Origin: JANWYU01 sp964655485
Lineage (GTDB): Bacteria; Bdellovibrionota; Bdellovibrionia; Bdellovibrionales; Bdellovibrionaceae
DNA: 11,547 bases
Reading direction: 5' to 3'
Assembly: GCA_964655485.1 (NCBI GenBank)
Contig: CAZZMS010000100.1
Coordinates: 1 to 11,547, forward strand
The position numbers and the translations under genes are program-made. Positions 1 to 5,763 of this stretch are shown here, piece after piece (position 1 is the stretch's first letter; each line of letters starts with the position of its first letter). The notes under the pieces were generated by a model. That model searched no databases. It was not told the origin of the DNA and was given only the letters and a program-made list of their open reading frames with translations.

Positions 1-507
1 ATGGTATGTAGACAGCTCAAGAACGATAAACGAAACCCTCTGTTCCCTCCGTACAAACTCTGTCACGTAATACCAAAAGGGCAGACCAATGTTACCACCC
101 ACAAACGTTGAAGCCCCTAAGGCGCGAAGAACATAGCCCAATCCATCGGTGCACGTGCTTTTGCCAGCCGAACCGGTGATGGCGACAATTTTCTCATCCT
201 CCAAAAACAGAGAGGCCACATCAATTTCATTCCACAAACGAATCCCCTCTCGCTCAGCCACAGGCCAAAAGTAAGACAGAGGAATTCCCGGAGATACAAC
301 AAGACTATCGTAAGCTTTTATTAAACCAGCGGATTCACCCTCGCCCCGCAAAATCTCCTCATGCCTAGCAAACAGATCCAAAGCTTGCCATGCCCCTCCA
401 CACTCCTTGAGCAAGCGATAGGCAGATTGCCCAGACTTCCCATCGCCCACCACGGCAACACGAGGGCCAAGTTTTTGTTTCAGTAACTCTGCAGGGTTCT
501 GCTTCAT
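1..507 (-). CDS. murD: UDP-N-acetylmuramoylalanine--D-glutamate ligase, N-terminal part (cut by window edge)
   Basis: This cytoplasmic Mur ligase uses ATP to add D-glutamate to UDP-MurNAc-L-Ala in peptidoglycan precursor synthesis. My translation gives 169 residues with no stop before the edge; the family is usually about 450 long. Visible in order: a Rossmann-like start (VAVVGDGKSG, residues 17-26), VVSPGIP at 70-76, the ATP-binding P-loop TGSAGKST at 111-118, GGNIG at 137-141, and LELS at 163-166. These match MurD better than MurC, MurE or MurF. The P-loop is unusual: MurD normally reads GTNGKT or GTNGKS, and here Ala replaces the Asn. I chose the ATG at 507 because GAGG (514-517) sits 6 nt upstream. 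Two in-frame ATGs at 531 and 528 would add 8 or 7 residues and lack a comparable ribosome site. It is divergent from the phosphoesterase gene, so it probably has its own promoter between them. Confidence 0.92.
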   Translation of the reverse strand, partial: MKQNPAELLKQKLGPRVAVVGDGKSGQSAYRLLKECGGAWQALDLFARHEEILRGEGESAGLIKAYDSLVVSPGIPLSYFWPVAEREGIRLWNEIDVASLFLEDEKIVAITGSAGKSTCTDGLGYVLRALGASTFVGGNIGLPFWYYVTEFVRREQRVSFIVLELSTYH

Positions 508-574
508 GAATGACCTCGTAAACTCCATCATCCGGTTTCATTCTCACAAGTTATTCTAAAGAACGAACTCTAGA

Positions 575-602
575 AGTATGCCATAAATTAAGAATCATAC
601 AA
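575..602 (-). promoter_or_regulatory. Candidate sigma-70-type promoter for murD
   Basis: Read on the minus strand, TTGTAT (597-602) and CATACT (575-580) are separated by 16 nt, and each matches the -35 or -10 consensus at 4 of 6 positions. The leader to the murD ATG would be about 60 nt. It lies in the divergent murD/phosphoesterase gap, where a promoter is expected, but matches of this quality also arise by chance. Confidence 0.3.
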
Positions 603-646
603 CGCGTGCCTCATGGTGGGCGGAACGTAAAAAGCTGTCTGTCCCG

Positions 647-675
647 TTGCTAAAGACACACTCTCACGTTAAAGT
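647..675 (+). promoter_or_regulatory. Candidate promoter for the phosphoesterase gene, possibly giving a leaderless mRNA
   Basis: TTGCTA (647-652), a 17-nt spacer and TAAAGT (670-675) match the -35 and -10 consensus at 4 of 6 positions each, with ideal spacing. Seven bases separate the -10 from the ATG at 683, so a usual start point would fall on or next to that A. No Shine-Dalgarno sequence precedes the ATG, consistent with a leaderless transcript. This is inference from sequence only. Confidence 0.4.
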
Positions 676-682
676 ATCAACG

Positions 683-2098
683 ATGTTTACCGCCATCGTC
701 AGCGATTTGCACCTGACCGAATCTGAGCCACTGAATCCCAAGCGACCCTATTGGAAAAAATATAAATCCAAAGAGTTTTTCTTCGATCAGGAATTTAATG
801 CCTTTCTCCTTCATCTTAATCAAAAAAGTGAAGGACAAGAAGTTGAGCTCATTCTCAATGGCGATATTTTTGACTTTGATGCCATCATGCGGCTCCCCCA
901 TGAGCCGCCCTACCAGATTCATTGGATAGAAAAAAAAAGCGGCTTACTTCCGCGTCCAGAACGCTCGCGCTTCAAAATGCAAGTCCTCATTGAGGAACAT
1001 CGCATTTTTTTTCAGGCCCTCCGGGACTTTATTTTACGCGGCAACCGGGTCATTCTCATTATCGGAAATCACGATATAGAGCTTCATTTCAGTGAAGTTC
1101 AAGAGGAGCTCCACCAAGCTCTTGATTTACCTCCCGAGGATGCCGACCGCTTCCGCATCAGCCCGTGGTTTTACATCAGTCATCAAGACACCCTTGTGGA
1201 ACATGGTAACCAATATGATCCCTACTGTGTTTTCGATCAGCCATTAAATCCCTTCGTCTACGGGCGTAACTTTCAAACCCTGTGGTTACCCTTTGGTGAT
1301 ATGACCTGTCGCTATATGCTAAATGGGATGGGTTACTTTAATCCTCACGTAGACTCCAACTATATCATGACATTGAAGGGCTACGTTCTATTTTTCTTCC
1401 GTTACGTCGTAAAAACCCAGCCAGCTTTGTTATGGACTTGGTTTTGGCGCTCGGCCGCAACACTGATCATCAGCTTTTACGAACGCTTCGTATACACAAA
1501 AAAAGATGAACAAGGCCTACAGACAAAACTGGAGCAAGTGGCCCATCTTAGCCAAGCCAAACCACATCAAGTCTATGCTCTTAAGGAACTAGCCGTAACA
1601 TCAGCCACCCAAAATCCCTTTCTCATTTTGCAAGAACTGTGGCTCGATCGAGCTTTCTTATTTATTCTGGGCTTAGGAGTGGTTTTTCAACTTACGCTAC
1701 TTTTCAAGCAGTTCGTTTACGATATTTCATTCACTTGGGCGCTCATTCCTCTTCTGTTACTGGCACCCTTTTTTATTTTTTATAGTCAATTCGTTTACTC
1801 CAAAGTCTCTGACTACAAAGAGCCCAACGACCGCCTGCTTCTCAAAGCCGCCCGGATCTGTGAGGTGAGTCGCATTGTCCATGGTCACACCCACGATGTG
1901 CGCCACGAACAGCGCGGGAGTATTGAATATCTTAACAGCGGAACTTGGTCTCCGGCGTTTACCAATGTAGAATGCACAGAAAAAATTGATACGAAAACCT
2001 TTGTATGGATCCGCCCTTCCGACCTTGAGGGTGAGCGTATCGCCAGTGTACAAATCTTTAAAGGGCATCACTCTCAGGAATACTTTGGCACGAGGTAA
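683..2098 (+). CDS. Calcineurin-like metallophosphoesterase with membrane-type insertion
   Basis: This 471-residue protein has the complete metal-binding signature of calcineurin-like phosphoesterases: D8/H10 in SDLHL, D61 and D64 in GDIFD, GNHD at 128-131, H174 in EHGNQYD, and VHGHTH at 399-404. These enzymes use two metal ions to hydrolyse phosphate esters. The N-terminal motifs resemble UDP-diacylglucosamine pyrophosphatase (LpxH-like) enzymes, but this protein is almost twice their length. About 220 residues lie between H174 and the GHTH motif. They include hydrophobic segments near 324-345 and 351-370 and a weaker one near 232-265, which suggests membrane association. I chose the ATG at 683 because it places MFTAIVSDLHL at the N-terminus, typical for the family. 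An in-frame TTG at 647 would add 12 residues but coincides with a promoter-like -35. The substrate is unknown; a role in lipid or envelope metabolism is a guess. Confidence 0.85.
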   Translation: MFTAIVSDLHLTESEPLNPKRPYWKKYKSKEFFFDQEFNAFLLHLNQKSEGQEVELILNGDIFDFDAIMRLPHEPPYQIHWIEKKSGLLPRPERSRFKMQVLIEEHRIFFQALRDFILRGNRVILIIGNHDIELHFSEVQEELHQALDLPPEDADRFRISPWFYISHQDTLVEHGNQYDPYCVFDQPLNPFVYGRNFQTLWLPFGDMTCRYMLNGMGYFNPHVDSNYIMTLKGYVLFFFRYVVKTQPALLWTWFWRSAATLIISFYERFVYTKKDEQGLQTKLEQVAHLSQAKPHQVYALKELAVTSATQNPFLILQELWLDRAFLFILGLGVVFQLTLLFKQFVYDISFTWALIPLLLLAPFFIFYSQFVYSKVSDYKEPNDRLLLKAARICEVSRIVHGHTHDVRHEQRGSIEYLNSGTWSPAFTNVECTEKIDTKTFVWIRPSDLEGERIASVQIFKGHHSQEYFGTR

Positions 2099-2103
2099 GC
2101 TAG

Positions 2104-2128
2104 GATTGCTGTGCATCAAGGTTTTTTT
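2104..2128 (+). terminator. Weak hairpin plus T7 tract after the phosphoesterase gene
   Basis: GAT-T-GC and GCATC can form a short bulged stem around a TGT loop (2104-2117), followed by AAGG and seven T residues (2122-2128). The T tract is good but the stem is short and interrupted, so termination would be partial at best. If it does not stop transcription, the phosphoesterase and histone genes could be co-transcribed. Confidence 0.22.
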
Positions 2129-2132
2129 CTAG

Positions 2133-2144
2133 ACGGAGCTCCGT
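2133..2144. repeat. Perfect 12-bp palindrome upstream of the histone gene
   Basis: ACGGAGCTCCGT reads identically on both strands and does not extend further on either side. It lies 64 nt before the histone ATG in the 110-nt gap after the phosphoesterase gene. It is not followed by T residues on either strand, so it does not look like a terminator. A dimeric regulator site is possible but there is no direct evidence. Confidence 0.45.
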
Positions 2145-2174
2145 GTGACTTTCTAAACTGGGGGCGAGTTTACT
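2145..2174 (+). promoter_or_regulatory. Weak promoter candidate for the histone gene
   Basis: GTGACT (2145-2150) and TTTACT (2169-2174), separated by 18 nt, each match the -35 or -10 consensus at about 4 of 6 positions. The 12-bp palindrome directly abuts the left element, where a bound protein could affect RNA polymerase. This is the best pair I see in the gap, but it is weak. Confidence 0.22.
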
Positions 2175-2196
2175 CAAAGCATAACGATTCAAAAAC

Positions 2197-2203
2197 AAGG
2201 AGG
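2197..2203 (+). promoter_or_regulatory. Strong Shine-Dalgarno site of the histone gene
   Basis: AAGGAGG lies 5 nt before the ATG at 2209. It is a near-ideal ribosome binding site, one of only two this strong in the window (the other precedes the outer-membrane protein), and fits an abundant protein. Confidence 0.8.
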
Positions 2204-2208
2204 TTTTC

Positions 2209-2403
2209 ATGTCTGACACTCTTGTGGTGGCCAGTAAAGTCAAGAAAGTCATCAAAGAAAAAGCGGGAATGAACACATCCCAAGAAACCATCGATCGTCT
2301 CAGTCAGGCCGTGTTGCGTTTGATCGAGCGTGGAATTGAGAACGCTCAGGCTGATAAACGAAAAACTGTGATGGGAAGAGACATTATAGTGGAGCACATT
2401 TAG
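2209..2403 (+). CDS. Bacterial histone, single histone fold (HBb-like)
   Basis: The 64-residue product looks like one histone fold and little else: a basic first helix (SKVKKVIKEK, 9-18), a long central helix (about 23-49), and a short third helix after KRKTVMGRDI (50-59). That last motif corresponds to the archaeal histone loop with its R-K-T signature. R51 and D58 have the seven-residue spacing of the Arg-Asp clamp conserved in histone folds (R52/D59 in HMfB). The sequence strongly resembles, from memory, the abundant short histone HBb of Bdellovibrio bacteriovorus (Bd0055), which dimerises and binds DNA as a chromatin protein. The expected role here is therefore nucleoid organisation. The start is fixed by AAGGAGG 5 nt upstream. 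The stop lies 20 nt inside the 3' end of the convergent gene at 2384-4405. Transcription-factor-like histone-fold proteins are an alternative, but there is no extra domain to support that. Confidence 0.88.
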   Translation: MSDTLVVASKVKKVIKEKAGMNTSQETIDRLSQAVLRLIERGIENAQADKRKTVMGRDIIVEHI

Positions 2404-4405
2404 CCCAAGCTCCCCACTGTCCAGAGGGCAGGGACACCATGTGGTAGTAGCTTTGGCCATTGGGGTAACGTAGCTCATATAAGAGAGGCTCATAGGGTAA
2501 CAACGGATATATAACAAAGCCGTGAGCCTCATCCCGCGAGCCCTCATGATAAAGGCCAAAAGAATCATAGGCGTGATAATCCAGTTCCTGCCAACGGCCT
2601 TCCACAAGACGATAGATGTGCCAATCTTGACCAGCCTCATGGGGGATTAGGGCTCCCACAAAATCCCCATCTTGCCATAGGCGATTCGAACGTAGAAAAA
2701 TCTCTAACCAATCTTTTGTCCATGTTGACAGCTCACATTGCGCCGCATCCTGAGCCTGAGGCAAAAAGTAACGTAGACTCAGCCACTCATCACGCGGATC
2801 TACCCAGACCAGCGCAGATTGATCATCCAAGGTCTTTGAGCCCAAACTTAGTTTTCCGCGGGCAAGAGGTAACTCTTCACCCCTTTGGGTAACAAGGATT
2901 CCCGGTACGAATTCTTGAGAAAAAGCCGAGCGGGTGCTCAACTCCAAATAGGATTCTCGTTTTTGTGAACCGCTGAAAGTAACATTTCCAAAACCATAAC
3001 CCTCATCAGGCACCAAAGCCCATGAGGTGATAAACTGAGCGCCAGATTCATGGCGCGAAATAAAACGTAAAGGATAAAGTCCTGATTGGGCTGTCCACAG
3101 GATAAAAAGCCCGTGGGGGGCCGTTTCCTGAAGTTGCGGATCTGGCACAAAAAGTTCATTGAGATAAAGCACTCCAGAGGTCTTGTCCCATACATACCCA
3201 TGCTGCCCCCAGCCCCCCCATTGCACGGGCGGGATGACAAACTCAGGCATGACCATCATTCCAGTCACTCCCTCGCGACTGTTACTGCTTGGTCTCACCT
3301 GTCCAATATGCAGAGCTGGTAAGAAGGGGAGATGATATAAATCTTTAATCCATTGCCGATAGCTTTCTACCATTTCTTTAGACAGCCCCAAAAGCCCCAT
3401 AGAGTCCGCACTCTGTTTCAAGTAATAAAGGGGGCTATCTTTTCCACTACGCTCCGGTGCTTTTAGTAGTATGCGCGAGCAAGGATCAGGAGAAGCCATT
3501 TCCCCTTCCTCAGTTTTTGGTAACAAGGCCACTCCGCGCTCTTCCATCAATCCGCGCTCTTGAGTGAATCCACGAGATACAGCCGGAGCCCTCGCTGGTC
3601 CTGAGCCATGCCGACGAAAGTAGTGATCCCAGTCTTCAAATTGATCCGCGGCTTGGGTGGGGCGAATGATCAGGGGATGGGTTTGATAATAAGCGAGTGC
3701 CAAAGGATTTTGCGTAGAGTAACTACCCTCGCCAATCACTCCGAGCTGTTCATCCATCATACGCGCTACGATGCGACCGCTGATTCCTTTGGGAGCTTGC
3801 ACATGAAATAGATGCGGCTGATCCCAGTCCCCGAAAGATGCGGGAATACGGCTTTTATTATCGTAACTTTCCCAAAAGATTTCGATGCTTCGCCCTGGCC
3901 CAAGCGGGATCTCAGGATGCAGTTGAATCCTTCCTTGAATAAAACCCTCTCCAGGGCTTTTAGACAAATTCTCATACGACGGCTTGGTAGTATTTACGAA
4001 CTGGTTTATCACTTTGTGCTGAATTTCGCTGGAAGTGTTTGTCGGAACTTTTTCTCTGACTTGTTTTGCTACCGAGGGAATTGCTGCAAGCTTGCTGTTT
4101 AATTGCGATGGAACGCCCGACCTGGAATAACTCACGCGCACTTCTGGGAACTGCCAAATTCTCAGCTTTTGACGATCGGCCCAGTAAGCGTTTAAATCAA
4201 ACTCATGGCTAGATTTCGGCAACTCCAAAGGATTTTTTTTCGCCGAAAAATCTCTGATCATCGCTAGCATAATCCGGGCGGGTGATTGATTGACCATGCG
4301 AATCACCACAGGCTCCGTTCGCCACACTCGGGGCGGAGAGGATAACCTGGCAGGTAATCCTAGTACGACAGGAACAAGGGCCCAGCCCGGCCACGACTTC
4401 ATCAT
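2384..4405 (-). CDS. Large hypothetical exported protein, function unknown
   Basis: I do not recognise this 673-residue protein as a named family. The N-terminus (MMKSWPGW, then a hydrophobic run to about residue 18) looks like a weak Sec signal or an anchor; the rest shows no clear membrane segment. It is rich in Trp, Tyr, Pro and Gly and has only three Cys residues. Short stretches such as FIQGRIQLHPEIPLGPGRSI (155-174), then ISGRIVARMMDEQLGVIGEG (208-227), and later a GILVTQRGEELPLARGKLSL stretch alternate in the manner of beta-sandwich repeats (transthyretin or carboxypeptidase-regulatory type); that is only an impression. The region around 262-325 is charged and low in hydrophobics and may be a linker. 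Two adjacent ATGs open the frame; GAGG lies a little upstream. It follows the lipoprotein gene by 40 nt on the same strand, so the two probably share a transcript and may act together in the envelope. Confidence 0.8.
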   Translation of the reverse strand: MMKSWPGWALVPVVLGLPARLSSPPRVWRTEPVVIRMVNQSPARIMLAMIRDFSAKKNPLELPKSSHEFDLNAYWADRQKLRIWQFPEVRVSYSRSGVPSQLNSKLAAIPSVAKQVREKVPTNTSSEIQHKVINQFVNTTKPSYENLSKSPGEGFIQGRIQLHPEIPLGPGRSIEIFWESYDNKSRIPASFGDWDQPHLFHVQAPKGISGRIVARMMDEQLGVIGEGSYSTQNPLALAYYQTHPLIIRPTQAADQFEDWDHYFRRHGSGPARAPAVSRGFTQERGLMEERGVALLPKTEEGEMASPDPCSRILLKAPERSGKDSPLYYLKQSADSMGLLGLSKEMVESYRQWIKDLYHLPFLPALHIGQVRPSSNSREGVTGMMVMPEFVIPPVQWGGWGQHGYVWDKTSGVLYLNELFVPDPQLQETAPHGLFILWTAQSGLYPLRFISRHESGAQFITSWALVPDEGYGFGNVTFSGSQKRESYLELSTRSAFSQEFVPGILVTQRGEELPLARGKLSLGSKTLDDQSALVWVDPRDEWLSLRYFLPQAQDAAQCELSTWTKDWLEIFLRSNRLWQDGDFVGALIPHEAGQDWHIYRLVEGRWQELDYHAYDSFGLYHEGSRDEAHGFVIYPLLPYEPLLYELRYPNGQSYYHMVSLPSGQWGAWAKCAPL

Positions 4406-4445
4406 CCTGATCTGACCTCATCCTAAGGTGTTGATTTTAGGCTAG

Positions 4446-4922
4446 TTAGAAGGCGCGAAAAGAGTCAACGGCATTCCGCTGGACTCGCCCTTCTGCGAGG
4501 GCTTTGCGCAAATCTTGAGCTAGTCTTTGAGAGAGTTCTTCATCAGAGCCTTGCTCCACCCACTCCCCTTCTTCTTTCACTTCCTCAATGACGTTGATAA
4601 CCACAGTAAAAGGGCGCCGGTCTCCGACTATTATGAAGCGTGCATAATAGCGGGGGGAATGTTTTTCCGGATCAAAGTTTTTCTTTGGCTTTTTGGGAAA
4701 ATAGATACTTTCGTACTTCCGTTTCAGAGGATCTACCGACTTAAAATCCACCGCCACCACTTTTATAGCTGAACGAATTTCCTCTAGAGAATAGCTAAGA
4801 TCCTCGACCTTGATCCCGCTGACACATGAAGCGAGGAGCATACAAACACATAAGCTCCCGACAAGATCAAAGATCTTTTTTCTGATTTTGCACCTTGAGC
4901 CGGATCGATTCATCCCCATCAT
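4446..4922 (-). CDS. Putative lipoprotein, function unknown
   Basis: The 158-residue product begins with a basic n-region (RSGSRCKIRKK), a hydrophobic stretch and the lipobox LASC with the lipidated Cys at residue 33. Residue +2 after the Cys is Val rather than Asp, which by the usual sorting rule suggests the outer membrane. The mature part (about 125 residues) is highly charged, with a Lys/Pro-rich patch (FPKKPKKNFDPEKHSPRYYA) and a strand-rich middle (ARFIIVGDRRPFTVVINVIE). I cannot assign a family. The start is uncertain between the ATGs at 4922 and 4913; neither has a convincing ribosome site. The first ATG follows the transaldolase stop by only 5 nt, so translational coupling is likely. 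It sits between the transaldolase gene and the large exported protein gene. Confidence 0.82.
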   Translation of the reverse strand: MMGMNRSGSRCKIRKKIFDLVGSLCVCMLLASCVSGIKVEDLSYSLEEIRSAIKVVAVDFKSVDPLKRKYESIYFPKKPKKNFDPEKHSPRYYARFIIVGDRRPFTVVINVIEEVKEEGEWVEQGSDEELSQRLAQDLRKALAEGRVQRNAVDSFRAF

Positions 4923-4927
4923 CTGAT

Positions 4928-5569
4928 TTAGGACTTCACTCCTGCATCTTTTAAGAATTGCTCCAGACCTTTGTCTGTGAGAGGATGCTTAGCCAACTGC
5001 TGCATCACCTTGAAAGGAATAGTTGCAATATGCGCTCCCATCAGGGCCGCCTCCAGAACATGAGTGGGAGAACGCACCGAAGCCACTAGGACTTCAGTCG
5101 CAAACTCATAACGATCATAAATTTCTAGGATTTGCTCTATTAAATCCATACCCATATGCCCAATGTCATCTAAGCGACCCACAAATGGCGATACCATGGT
5201 CGCTCCGGCTTTAGCTGCCAATAAAGCCTGCAAAGGAGAAAAACACAAAGTAACATTGGTTTGAATACCCTCGGCCGTTAGCTTTTTCACAGCGATCAAT
5301 CCCTCTTCAATAAGAGGAATCTTAATCACGACTTGATCAGCGATTTTCGCAAGCTTCTTGCCCTCAGTTACCATGCCCTCAGCATCTACCGCAATGACCT
5401 CTGCCGATACTGGACCATCCACAATTTTGCAAATATCTGCGATCACCTCCTCACGCGAACGGCCGGTTTTCGCGATCAAAGAAGGATTCGTAGTCACGCC
5501 ATCCACCCATCCTCGTTTTACGGCTTCTTGAATTTCTTTGACATCTGCGGAATCAATGAAAAATTTCAT
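4928..5569 (-). CDS. tal: Transaldolase, small (TalC/MipB-type) family
   Basis: This cytosolic 213-residue TIM-barrel enzyme moves a dihydroxyacetone unit between sugar phosphates in the pentose phosphate pathway. Family features are MKFFIDSADV at the N-terminus, GVTTNPSLI (24-32), the Schiff-base lysine K83 in VVIKIPL, NVTLCFS (105-111) and SPFVGRLDDIG (127-137). The family also contains fructose-6-phosphate aldolase, but here E57 replaces the aldolase Gln59 and F129 replaces its Tyr131. Both residues are the transaldolase-type choices, so I call transaldolase. I chose the ATG at 5569 because AAAGG (5578-5582) lies 8 nt upstream and MKFF is the family start; a GTG at 5578 would overlap that ribosome site. 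It sits between the small ORF and the lipoprotein gene. Its product pathway supplies erythrose 4-phosphate for aromatic synthesis. Confidence 0.93.
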   Translation of the reverse strand: MKFFIDSADVKEIQEAVKRGWVDGVTTNPSLIAKTGRSREEVIADICKIVDGPVSAEVIAVDAEGMVTEGKKLAKIADQVVIKIPLIEEGLIAVKKLTAEGIQTNVTLCFSPLQALLAAKAGATMVSPFVGRLDDIGHMGMDLIEQILEIYDRYEFATEVLVASVRSPTHVLEAALMGAHIATIPFKVMQQLAKHPLTDKGLEQFLKDAGVKS

Positions 5570-5577
5570 GCCCACCA

Positions 5578-5582
5578 CCTTT
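5578..5582 (-). promoter_or_regulatory. Ribosome site that fixes the transaldolase start
   Basis: AAAGG on the minus strand lies 8 nt before the ATG at 5569. It overlaps the stop codon of the candidate small ORF, so ribosomes ending there could reload on the transaldolase gene. Confidence 0.6.
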
Positions 5583-5748
5583 AATAACTTGTGCCTTCAA
5601 GCCTGCCATGAAAGTTATTTCCTGGCAAATCAGCTCCTATTTCACCTTGGGGCAAACCCTCCACGACTGAAGCGGCAAAAGGCTCGCGCTCTTGGCCATA
5701 CATGGGGATTAAGGCCTTCGGGCGAAAGAAAAAGCCCAGCAAGAACAC
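5581..5748 (-). CDS. Candidate small protein (55 codons) filling the dapB-tal gap
   Basis: An open frame starts at GTG 5748 and ends at TAA 5581-5583. The product starts hydrophobic (FLLGFFF after the initiator), then has RPKALIP, then a polar Gly/Pro/Glu-rich part containing YGQEREPF, VVEGLPQGEIGADLPG and ending EGTSY. AAGGA (5753-5757) lies 4 nt before the GTG, a little close. The frame begins 15 nt after the dapB stop, and its own stop overlaps the transaldolase ribosome site by 2 nt, the tight packing expected in an operon. I recognise no family. A competing 36-codon frame from ATG 5750-5752 and an antisense frame overlap the same bases, so coding status is not proven. If translated from a later ATG (codon 16), the product would be 40 residues without the hydrophobic start. 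Confidence 0.42.
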   Translation of the reverse strand: MFLLGFFFRPKALIPMYGQEREPFAASVVEGLPQGEIGADLPGNNFHGRLEGTSY

Positions 5749-5763
5749 TCATTCCTTCACGAA

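Noticed and set aside
647..682. Longer phosphoesterase start at TTG 647
   Set aside because: The extra 12 residues precede the typical family start and the TTG is part of a -35-like hexamer. The ATG at 683 is simpler, though this is not proven.
2170..2640. A 156-codon minus-strand frame opposite the histone gene
   Set aside because: It covers both the histone gene and the 3' end of the large exported-protein gene in another frame; the histone and exported frames are far better supported.
3086..3322. Plus-strand frame of 78 codons inside the large exported-protein gene
   Set aside because: It has no ribosome site or domain and is a shadow of the 673-codon gene.
4928..5569. Naming this gene fructose-6-phosphate aldolase
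   Set aside because: E57 and F129 are the transaldolase-type residues, not the Gln and Tyr of the aldolase.
5642..5752. A 36-codon minus-strand frame from the ATG at 5750-5752
   Set aside because: Its AAGGA touches the ATG with no spacing and the product is Arg/Phe-rich without pattern. It competes with the 55-codon frame, which ends neatly at the transaldolase ribosome site.
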